Source of the DNA: Paractinoplanes bogorensis | Lineage (GTDB): Bacteria; Actinomycetota; Actinomycetes; Mycobacteriales; Micromonosporaceae | Reading direction: 5' to 3' | Length of the DNA: 64,000 bases | Assembly: GCF_018829635.1 (NCBI RefSeq) | Contig: NZ_JAHKKG010000003.1 | Location: forward strand, 682,001 to 746,000 | In this document: positions 1 through 6,840 of the stretch, one piece after another | Layout: each line of letters opens with the position of its first letter | Position numbering within the stretch: the first letter of the stretch is position 1 | Notes under the pieces: model-generated | What the model saw: the letters and a program-made list of their open reading frames with translations, nothing else | Databases searched by the model: none | What the model was told of the DNA's origin: nothing | Program-made: the position numbers and the translations under genes

Positions 1-606
1 ACCCTGGACGCGGGCAGCGACAAACCGCTGCCCTATCTGCCCGCGCCGGGGGAGGCCAACCCCTTTCTCGGCGTACGGGGGATTCGCCACTCGCTCGCCC
101 ATCGCGCGATGTTCGCCGAGCAGTTGCGGGCCATCGTACGAGTGGCGCGCCGGACTCCGGTCAGCATCATGTTCCCGATGGTCACCGTGGTCGGCGAACT
201 GCTCGAGGCGCGGCGGATGCTCGACGAGGCGATCGGGGGCGAAACGCCGGACGGCCTTCTCGTCGGCATGATGGTGGAAGTGCCGGCCGCAGCACTCCGG
301 GCCAGAGATTTCGTCCCGTACGTGGATTTCTTCTCCATCGGTACGAACGATCTGACCCAATACACTCTGGCCGCCGAGCGGGGCAACGCGGATCTGCGGG
401 CGCTCACCGAGGGGCTGGATCCGGCGGTTGAGCAGCTCATTCGCGCCGTCGGCGAGGCGGCCGGGGAGCGGGTGGTGGTCTCTGTCTGCGGCGAACTCGC
501 GGCCGCGAGCGCCGTGGTGCCGCGGCTGCTGGCTGCCGGCGTACGGGAACTCTCGGTTGCTCCTTCTCTGGTGCCGGACGTGAAGCAAACCGTCCGGGAC
601 GCGTGA
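1..606 (+). CDS. ptsI: PTS enzyme I (phosphoenolpyruvate-protein phosphotransferase), C-terminal part
   Basis: Cytoplasmic enzyme that takes phosphate from PEP and passes it to HPr at the head of the sugar phosphotransferase system. The gene enters from the left edge, so only about 201 C-terminal residues of a protein usually near 560 are visible. They hold the PEP-binding half of the TIM barrel: the TLD-GSDKP start, the NPFLGVRGIR segment, the GTNDLTQYT motif, and the catalytic cysteine region VVVSVCGELA near the end. The reading frame is open from base 1. No other PTS gene is visible. The next gene is 85 bp downstream, has its own RBS and is unrelated to PTS. Confidence 0.95.
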   Translation, partial: TLDAGSDKPLPYLPAPGEANPFLGVRGIRHSLAHRAMFAEQLRAIVRVARRTPVSIMFPMVTVVGELLEARRMLDEAIGGETPDGLLVGMMVEVPAAALRARDFVPYVDFFSIGTNDLTQYTLAAERGNADLRALTEGLDPAVEQLIRAVGEAAGERVVVSVCGELAAASAVVPRLLAAGVRELSVAPSLVPDVKQTVRDA

Positions 607-691
607 CCGAACGTACACCTCGGCCGGGAGCCTGGGAGTTGTCGTAGGTGTGAGAGAGGATGGGGCACAGGTTGCTGATCAGGAGGGGCTC

Positions 692-2029
692 ATGACGTCA
701 CGCACCGAGGTCGTCGAAGATCTGATGGGGCGGTTCCCGCACGTACCGCGGGAGGCTGTCATCAAGGAGGACCTGCTGCGCGGCGGGATGGCCTTCGACG
801 ATTCGGCGTTGACCGACAACGAGCACGGCGACGTGAAGCCGAAGTCGTACTTCATCTTCTCGTTCGACCACCGCACCCTGCCCGAGCTGGGCTCGGCCGC
901 ATTGCGCCGCCCGCCCGAGGAGCTCGTGCTCACCGGCGGGCCCTATGGCCTTCGCCGGACGGTCGTGTCCGTCCGCGTCAATCCCAGCTCGCCCTACCGG
1001 GTCAAGACCGGCGAAGACGGCGTCATGCGTCTCCACCTCGACGACAAGCCGATCGCCGACGTCGGGCTGCCGCCGATGCCCGACTATTACCGGCACACGC
1101 TGGCCAACGGCAAGTCGGTGATGGAGGTCGCCCCGACCATCCAGTGGGGCTACCTGATCTATCTGACGGCGTTCCGAGTGTGTCAATACTTCGGCGCCAA
1201 GGAGGAATGCCAGTACTGCGACATCAACCACAACTGGCGCCAGCACAAGGCGGCCGGGCGGCCCTACACGGGCGTCAAGCCGATCGACGAGATCCTCGAG
1301 GCGCTCGAGATCATCGACAAGCACGACACCGCGCAGACGTCGAAGGCCTACACGCTGACCGGCGGCAGCATCACGTCGCAGGTGCAGGGCAAGGCCGAGG
1401 CCGACTTCTACGGGCAATATGCGCAGGCCATCGAGGAGCGCTTCCCCGGCCGGTGGATCGGCAAGGTCGTCGCCCAGGCGCTGCCCAAGGCCGACGTGCA
1501 GCGGTTCAAGGACTACGGCATCCAGATCTACCACCCCAACTACGAGGTGTGGGACAAGAAGCTGTTCGAGCTCTACTGCCCGGGCAAGGAGCGTTACGTG
1601 GGCCGCGAGGAGTGGCACCGCCGCATCCTCGACTCGGCCGAGATCTTCGGGCCGCGCAACGTCATCCCCAACTTCGTGGCGGGCGTCGAGATGGCCGCGC
1701 CGCACGGCTTCACCACGGTCAACGAGGCGATCGACTCGACCGCCGAGGGCCTTCAATACTTCATGTCGCGCGGCATCACGCCCCGCTTCACCACCTGGTG
1801 CCCCGAGCCGACGACGCCGCTGGGCCGCACCAACCCCCAGGGCGCGCCGCTGGAATACCACGTGCGGCTGCTCGAGACCTACCGCGCCGTGATGGAGGCC
1901 AACGGCCTGACCAGCCCGCCCGGCTACGGCGAGCCGGGGGCCGGCCGGGCCGTGTTCTCGGTCAGCTCGTTCATGGATTCGCTGCCCGCGAAGGACGAAG
2001 CGAAGGACGATGCACCCGCAAAGGGCTGA
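692..2029 (+). CDS. Radical SAM protein with a CX8CX2C cluster motif
   Basis: About 445 residues. I choose ATG 692 because AGGAGGGG lies 5 bases upstream; the in-frame GTG at 650 has no such site. The segment around residues 160-180 holds C164, C173 and C176 (CX8CX2C) followed by DINHNW, which I read as the [4Fe-4S]/SAM site of a radical SAM TIM barrel. Radical SAM enzymes normally use CX3CX2C, so the wide first spacing is atypical. The rest reads like such a barrel, for example TLTGGSIT after the cluster and IQIYHPNYEVW later. About 150 residues precede the cluster and include FSFDHRTLPELG. The substrate is unknown. The stop lies 20 bp inside the next gene, so the two are probably co-translated. 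Confidence 0.75.
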   Translation: MTSRTEVVEDLMGRFPHVPREAVIKEDLLRGGMAFDDSALTDNEHGDVKPKSYFIFSFDHRTLPELGSAALRRPPEELVLTGGPYGLRRTVVSVRVNPSSPYRVKTGEDGVMRLHLDDKPIADVGLPPMPDYYRHTLANGKSVMEVAPTIQWGYLIYLTAFRVCQYFGAKEECQYCDINHNWRQHKAAGRPYTGVKPIDEILEALEIIDKHDTAQTSKAYTLTGGSITSQVQGKAEADFYGQYAQAIEERFPGRWIGKVVAQALPKADVQRFKDYGIQIYHPNYEVWDKKLFELYCPGKERYVGREEWHRRILDSAEIFGPRNVIPNFVAGVEMAAPHGFTTVNEAIDSTAEGLQYFMSRGITPRFTTWCPEPTTPLGRTNPQGAPLEYHVRLLETYRAVMEANGLTSPPGYGEPGAGRAVFSVSSFMDSLPAKDEAKDDAPAKG

Positions 2030-2771
2030 CGAGTTCCCGCTCGCCGTCCAGACGAGCGGGCTCGCGGACGGCCCGGTGCTGTTGCTGCTGTCCGGGCAGG
2101 CCAACTCGCACGTCTGGTGGACCGGGCTGCGCGAGGCGTTCGAGTCCCGGTTCCGGGTGGTGACGTTCGACTGGCGCGGCACCGGCGGCAGCCGCGGACC
2201 GGTCGGCGAGTGGACGACCGAGACGTTCGCCGACGACGCGGCGCGGGTGCTCGGTGAGGGCGGGGCCCGGCCGGCGACGGTCTACGGAACCTCGATGGGC
2301 GGCCGCGTGGCCCAGCACCTGGCCGCGCGCCGCCCGGAACTCGTCGAGCGCCTGGTCCTGGCCTGCACGTCGCCCGGCGGGGAGCATGCGGTCGAGCGGT
2401 CGGCCGATGTACGGAAGCGGCTGGCCAGCCCGGAGACGAACGCGCGCACCCTGCGCGAGCTGTTCTACACCGATGCCTGGTCGGGGGAGAGTCACCTCTT
2501 CGGCGACCCGACGATGACGGCCGACGAGGCGCGGGCCCATCTGCGGGCCAGCAACCGGCACGACGCCTGGGCCGTGATCCCGTCGATCCAGGCGCCGACG
2601 CTGGTGCTGCACGGGTCGGACGATCACATGGTGCCGACGGCGAACGCCAAGCTGCTGGCCCGGCGCATCCCGGGGGCGGCGCTGCACCTGCACGACGGGG
2701 GCCGGCACGGGTTCTTCGACGAGTTCGAGGCCGAGATCGCGCCGGTCCTGGACTCGTTTCTCACGTCTTAG
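2010..2771 (+). CDS. Alpha/beta hydrolase
   Basis: 253 residues covering one alpha/beta-hydrolase fold. Visible elements are the oxyanion-side strand VLLLLSGQANSHVWW, a nucleophile elbow GTSMGG with S95, the acid strand LVLHGSDDHMVP, and the terminal histidine in GGRHGFF. There is no signal peptide, so it is cytosolic. It starts at ATG 2010 inside the last 20 bp of the radical SAM gene, so it may act on the product or substrate of that enzyme (inference). Esterase, lactonase or thioesterase activity are all possible. Confidence 0.85.
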   Translation: MHPQRADEFPLAVQTSGLADGPVLLLLSGQANSHVWWTGLREAFESRFRVVTFDWRGTGGSRGPVGEWTTETFADDAARVLGEGGARPATVYGTSMGGRVAQHLAARRPELVERLVLACTSPGGEHAVERSADVRKRLASPETNARTLRELFYTDAWSGESHLFGDPTMTADEARAHLRASNRHDAWAVIPSIQAPTLVLHGSDDHMVPTANAKLLARRIPGAALHLHDGGRHGFFDEFEAEIAPVLDSFLTS

Positions 2772-2800
2772 GACAGTTCGCGGCATCTGCGCTTTTGTGC

Positions 2801-2833
2801 CCCGAGGCATAGACACGGAGTACTAGCCTCGGG
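2801..2833 (+). terminator. Possible terminator hairpin after the radical SAM/hydrolase pair
   Basis: CCCGAGGC at 2801-2808 is exactly complementary to GCCTCGGG at 2826-2833, leaving a 17-base loop. It lies 30 bp after the hydrolase stop. There is no clean U-tract, so the call is weak. Confidence 0.3.
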
Positions 2834-3054
2834 AGGCCGCCGACTCCCTGTCACGGCGCTAGTACGGTGTGCAATTCGCCCGCCATTACGGGGAAATGCC
2901 ACTGAGCTGCTCTTTCCCCGATATCCGAGATCATTTTCCATGATCTGACCAGTCAACCGCGACAAGATGGCTGAGCTGCGGAAACGCGCGCCGGGCGGAA
3001 TTGTCAAGCGGCCATTTATCCGTACGGGAAACCGGTGTTGACCGGCCTTGCAAG

Positions 3055-3849
3055 ATGTGGGTCGTGGCAGCGGAAACCAGATCTCAGCGCCGGCATCGAG
3101 CGGCGACCACGGCCCATCCCGAATTCCGGTCGCCGGCGCCTCGCCATTCCTACGTGATTCCGGTCCGGGCCGAACCTCCGTCCACCGTGCGCGGCGACGG
3201 CATTCAGGCGCTGACCCATGACGTGCTGGTCCGCCGGTCCCTGGAGATCTCGCCGGGCGGTTTCATCACCATCGTCAGCATCATTCAGGGGGTCGCGCTC
3301 GCGCTGCTGGCCGAGAACACGTTCGAAAAGCCCGGCCTTCTCGTCGTCGTGCAGAGCATTGCCACGCTGCTGATCTTCGTGACGGTTTTCTATTGGTACC
3401 TGACGATGAGCGTGCTGCTGCGCTGGGCGCCCTCATTCCTGGATTCGTTCCTGCCGTTCGCGATCGCCGGGCTGGAGATCCCACCGGCGTTCTTCCTGGG
3501 CGACGCGCGGGCCTGGAATCTGTGGCTCGCGCTGTTCTGGTTCGGCACCATGACCGGGCTGATGATCACCAAGAAATGGTCGCCGCAGTCCCATTTCGGC
3601 GACCATGTGGAGGCGCATCGGACCCTGCACAACCTGCTGCGCGAACTGCAGACGATGGCGGGCATCACCGCCCTCGCGGTCGGGCTGTGCGGCGTGTTCG
3701 CCTTCCTCGACTGGACCAACCAGCTCTTCTGGGGCCTGTTCGGCGCGATCATCGTGCTGTTCACGGTCGGCATCGTGGTGGCCCGGACCGAGGTGTGCTC
3801 GTCGCAGATCCACGAGCACTTCGGGGTCAGTCGCCCGCCCTTCAACTAG
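3055..3849 (+). CDS. Polytopic membrane protein of unknown function
   Basis: About 264 residues from ATG 3055; an in-frame TTG at 3001 would add 18 residues, and neither has a strong RBS. The first 70 residues are polar and basic. About six hydrophobic segments follow: around FITIVSIIQGVALALL, LLVVVQSIATLLIFVTVF, the region of FLPFAIAGLEIPPAFFLG, LWLALFWFGTMTGLMI, MAGITALAVGLCGVFAF and LFWGLFGAIIVLFTVGIVV. A short charged loop rich in histidine (FGDHVEAHRTLHNLLREL) separates segments four and five. I recognise no family. It probably has its own promoter and ends just before the PadR promoter at 3851. Confidence 0.75.
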   Translation: MWVVAAETRSQRRHRAATTAHPEFRSPAPRHSYVIPVRAEPPSTVRGDGIQALTHDVLVRRSLEISPGGFITIVSIIQGVALALLAENTFEKPGLLVVVQSIATLLIFVTVFYWYLTMSVLLRWAPSFLDSFLPFAIAGLEIPPAFFLGDARAWNLWLALFWFGTMTGLMITKKWSPQSHFGDHVEAHRTLHNLLRELQTMAGITALAVGLCGVFAFLDWTNQLFWGLFGAIIVLFTVGIVVARTEVCSSQIHEHFGVSRPPFN

Positions 3850-3850
3850 G

Positions 3851-3879
3851 TTGACGCATACTCAGATCATCTTTATATT
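3851..3879 (+). promoter_or_regulatory. Sigma-70-type promoter for a leaderless padR mRNA
   Basis: TTGACG at 3851-3856, a 17-base spacer, then TATATT at 3874-3879. This is very close to the housekeeping consensus. The next 7 bases run straight into ATG 3887, so the predicted transcript starts at or within a base of the start codon. Confidence 0.75.
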
Positions 3880-3886
3880 GCCTCGC

Positions 3887-4237
3887 ATGGCTTCAGTGAA
3901 GGCGATGCGCGAGCCCACCTTCTGGATTCTCACCGCGCTGGTCAAACAGGCCCGGCACGGCTACGGGATCATCCAGGAGGTCGGCACCCTGTCCGAGGGC
4001 CAGGTCACGCTGCAGGCGGGCACGCTCTATGCGGCGCTCGACCGGCTGCACGCCGAGGGCCTGGTCGCCGTCGACCGTGACGAGAAGGTGGACGGCCGCG
4101 ACCGCCGCTACTACCGGCTCACCGAGGGCGGCACCGCGGCCCTGGCGGCCGAGACCGAAAGGCTGGCCCGCATTTCCCGTACGGCGGCCACGCAGCTCGC
4201 CGCCGTACGCCCGGATCTCGGCCCGGCGACCGCATGA
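3887..4237 (+). CDS. PadR family transcriptional regulator
   Basis: 116 residues, the usual size of short (PadR-s2) members: a winged-helix DNA-binding domain plus one dimerisation helix. Visible landmarks are FWILTALVKQARHGYGIIQEV, LQAGTLYAALDRLHAEGLV, and the wing DGRDRRYYRLTEGG. The start is ATG 3887, with no Shine-Dalgarno and a promoter ending 7 bases upstream. Its ATGA stop/start overlap with the next membrane gene is the standard arrangement in which PadR represses its own operon until a membrane or drug stress releases it (family knowledge). The ligand is unknown. Confidence 0.92.
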   Translation: MASVKAMREPTFWILTALVKQARHGYGIIQEVGTLSEGQVTLQAGTLYAALDRLHAEGLVAVDRDEKVDGRDRRYYRLTEGGTAALAAETERLARISRTAATQLAAVRPDLGPATA

Positions 4238-5277
4238 GCCGGCCGTACCGCCTGCTTGTCCGGGCCTACCCGCCCGGCCGTCGCCGGGGCGAGCTGCTCG
4301 ACACGTTCGCCGAGGCCGGCCGGGCCCGGCCGTCGGTGCGCGAGACGCTCAACCTGATCCGCCACGGCCTGCGCGCCCGCCTCGGCCGGCCCGCCAGCCG
4401 CGGCGTGGTCGTGCTGGCCACCCTGATCGCCCTGGTCACCGGTTTCGTCGGCGCCTCCTTCTTCGCCCGGGTGGGCTGGGAGTTCGTGCCCGGCTTCCCC
4501 GACACCGGTGCCGTCTCCGAGACTCTGTTCCCGGGCCTGAACGCGAGCACCTCACGGGACGGCGACGGCCTGTTCTTCGACGTCACCTACCCGTCGTACG
4601 CGGAGGTGCTCCTCTCCGGCCACGACGAGGACTTCTCGTTCTCCACGCTGACCATCGCTCCCGACGGCGGCTTCATCCCGGGCGACTATCCGGCCTGGAC
4701 CGCCGCCGCCCAGCAACGCCTGGTGGCCGACGGCTGGCAGGTCAGCGACGCCGAGGTCACCGGGGCCACGTGGATCGCCACCGGCGAGATCGACGACAGC
4801 GGCCGCCGCTTCACCGCCACCCGCGACGGCCTGGCCCTCACGATCCAGACCGAGACCGACGTCGTCGACACCCCCGCCGGCTCGTTCTATGTCACCGCTG
4901 TCATGGACCGCCTGACCCCGCCGTGGCTGACCGTCGTCTCCGTGCTCGGCCTGCTCGCCGGTGCCCTGGCCGGCTGGCTGGGCACCGGCTGGGTGTCCCG
5001 CCGCACCGAGTTCGCCCGCGGCGCCGTCCGCTCGCTGACCCGCGAACCGGCCGTACTGGCCCTGATCCTGCTGCTTCCGCAGGCGTTGCTGGGCTTCACC
5101 GGCCTGGTCTTCACCGCCGTGTCGTCGGGGCCGCCGGGCAAGCCGTTCTGGGCGCTCTCCCTCACTTACGGCTTCGGCTGCGGCCTGCTCGGCTTCGTGT
5201 TGTTCGCCGTCTCCCTCATCACCGCCGTCGTGGCCGGCCGTCCCGCGCCCGACCGCGCTCTGGAGGTGTCGTCGTGA
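4234..5277 (+). CDS. Membrane protein of a PadR operon, unknown function
   Basis: 347 residues. It begins at the ATGA overlapping the padR stop. The N-terminal basic cytoplasmic stretch (residues 1-55) carries YRLLVRAYPPGRR. One membrane helix follows near residues 58-80, then a long extracytoplasmic domain (about 80-225), and three C-terminal helices around VVSVLGLLAGALAGWLG, LALILLLPQALLGFTGLVF and GLLGFVLFAVSLITAVVAG. There are no catalytic motifs. It is coupled by GTGA overlap to a second gene with a similar outside-domain-plus-helices layout. The pair probably forms one membrane complex controlled by PadR (inference). Confidence 0.75.
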   Translation: MSRPYRLLVRAYPPGRRRGELLDTFAEAGRARPSVRETLNLIRHGLRARLGRPASRGVVVLATLIALVTGFVGASFFARVGWEFVPGFPDTGAVSETLFPGLNASTSRDGDGLFFDVTYPSYAEVLLSGHDEDFSFSTLTIAPDGGFIPGDYPAWTAAAQQRLVADGWQVSDAEVTGATWIATGEIDDSGRRFTATRDGLALTIQTETDVVDTPAGSFYVTAVMDRLTPPWLTVVSVLGLLAGALAGWLGTGWVSRRTEFARGAVRSLTREPAVLALILLLPQALLGFTGLVFTAVSSGPPGKPFWALSLTYGFGCGLLGFVLFAVSLITAVVAGRPAPDRALEVSS

Positions 5278-6035
5278 CCTCGACTGTCGCTGCGCCGCCC
5301 GCCCGCCGTGGCGTCGTCGTGAAGGTGCTGCTCGCCCTGCTGGGCGCGGCCGTGCTGGCTCTTCCCGCCGCCCTCGTCGCCCAGTCCGTGGCGTCGGCCG
5401 TGCAGCCCGACCTTGACCCGATCACCACGGCAGCCGCCGTCTACCCCGGCGCCGCGCTGCAGGCCGACGCCGACCCGTTCGCCAACGACCGCCCCGCCTG
5501 GCTGAACTTCATGACGGCCCGGGAGCCCGGTCAGCCCTATGTGGCGCCGAGCGACAAAACGACTCCGGACGCCGAGGCGGCCCGCGCCCAGGGCTGGCAG
5601 ATCGGCCCCGGCCTGACCGATTCCTACCGCTTCTCGGCCACCAAGGGCGACGCCCGCCTGGACGTCTACGACGACTTCACCATCGTGCTCAAGCAGGACG
5701 CGTGGTGGGTGACCGCGCTGGCCCTGCTGGCCGGCCTCCTGGGCGCGGCCCTGGGCGGGTGGCTGGCCTTGTCGGCCGGGCGTCTGGTCAGAGCCAAGAC
5801 CCCACGCTCCCGTACGGTCATTCGCGAGACCGCCGTGGTCGGCCTGGCGCTCCTGGTGCCGGTCCTGGCGCAGACGATCCTCAAGCTGTTCCACGCCGAC
5901 ACACCCAACCTGCCCTACTCGGCCCAGCTCCTCCTCGAGCTGGCCCGCTGGCCGGCCGTGCTGGGCGTGCTCGTGCTGGCCGCCGCCGTGGCCGCCGTGC
6001 GCTGGGCCCCCACCTCACGGCCAGCCATTTCCTGA
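5274..6035 (+). CDS. Membrane protein, third gene of the PadR operon
   Basis: 253 residues from GTG 5274, which overlaps the previous stop (GTGA). One helix lies near residues 15-38 (VKVLLALLGAAVLALPAALVA). An extracytoplasmic domain of about 100 residues follows (DPFANDRPAWLNFMTAREPG onwards). Three more helices come at the C-terminus, around WWVTALALLAGLLGAALGGW, VVGLALLVPVLAQTIL and AVLGVLVLAAAVAAV. Function unknown. It resembles the upstream gene in layout, not obviously in sequence. Its end is 11 bp from the convergent gene. Confidence 0.75.
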   Translation: MTSTVAAPPARRGVVVKVLLALLGAAVLALPAALVAQSVASAVQPDLDPITTAAAVYPGAALQADADPFANDRPAWLNFMTAREPGQPYVAPSDKTTPDAEAARAQGWQIGPGLTDSYRFSATKGDARLDVYDDFTIVLKQDAWWVTALALLAGLLGAALGGWLALSAGRLVRAKTPRSRTVIRETAVVGLALLVPVLAQTILKLFHADTPNLPYSAQLLLELARWPAVLGVLVLAAAVAAVRWAPTSRPAIS

Positions 6036-6046
6036 CCGCTGCGTCG

Positions 6047-6667
6047 TCAGCTGCGGCCTCGCATGTAGTCCTCCGACAGGCCACCGCCACCACCGCCGCT
6101 GCCCATCCGGATGAGCAGGTAGAGAACCACAAAGCCGCCGAAGGCTCCACACAGGCCCATCAGCACCTTCTTGCCCCAGCCGCCGGCCTCGCTCCACCAA
6201 TGCGTCCAGCCGCGCCCGCACGGATCCCCTTCGGCCGAGTACGGCGGGCTCGCGTGCGCCGACCGATAACAGTCCTCGCCGCGGGCCTGGTAGAACCGCA
6301 CGTTCTCGACCCAGGTGGCCACGCAGCCGGCCTCGGTCAGTTCCTGCGCGCTGCCCGGGGCCGCGAAGACATAGTTCGTGGTGTCGCCGAGGGCCGAGCA
6401 CGGCGCGTCCGGCCGGTCGGTGAAGCGGTCGCCGTCGAGATCGCGCAACTCGACCGAGCCGGCCACGGTGGAGCCGTCGTGGCACTGGTTCTGCGCGATC
6501 TGCAGCACTACCTGACTGACGACCAGGTAGTCGGGCGGCTCGGTCATCAGGAAGTCGTAGCGATCGCACGCCTCCGAGGCGGCCGCCTGCGCCGGCGGTG
6601 CAGCGAGGCCGACCAGCAGAACGATCAGAATGCCGACGGCCGAGGCCCACCGGGACGCCTTGGACAT
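6047..6667 (-). CDS. Secreted or membrane-anchored protein, unknown
   Basis: 206 residues. ATG 6667 is chosen because a purine-rich GTGAGGGG lies just upstream and a clean signal peptide follows (SKASRW, then a hydrophobic core ending APPAQA). The external part contains six cysteines that could form disulfides and a WTHWWSEAGGWG stretch. One helix (LMGLCGAFGGFVVLYLLI) near residues 170-187 is followed by a polyglycine tail and a basic end. I recognise no domain. It is monocistronic, convergent with the PadR operon. Confidence 0.65.
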   Translation of the reverse strand: MSKASRWASAVGILIVLLVGLAAPPAQAAASEACDRYDFLMTEPPDYLVVSQVVLQIAQNQCHDGSTVAGSVELRDLDGDRFTDRPDAPCSALGDTTNYVFAAPGSAQELTEAGCVATWVENVRFYQARGEDCYRSAHASPPYSAEGDPCGRGWTHWWSEAGGWGKKVLMGLCGAFGGFVVLYLLIRMGSGGGGGGLSEDYMRGRS

Positions 6668-6840
6668 GAGCCCCTCACCACCACTGATCAACACAGACGA
6701 GCCGAGGCTAAGCCGGCCCGCGCGCACTCGGCGCTGGGCTCCTCCGGCCGAAGATTCGGCACGTTCAGCCTGTGGCCCGGAACGCTGCCCGACAAATCTC
6801 CGGGCTCACCCCCGCGGACCCCTGCGGAGCGCTGGGAGGG

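Noticed and set aside
6747-6760. GCCGAAGATTCGGC palindrome upstream of the gene at 6667
   Set aside because: Short, GC-rich and without a matching promoter; too weak to call an operator.
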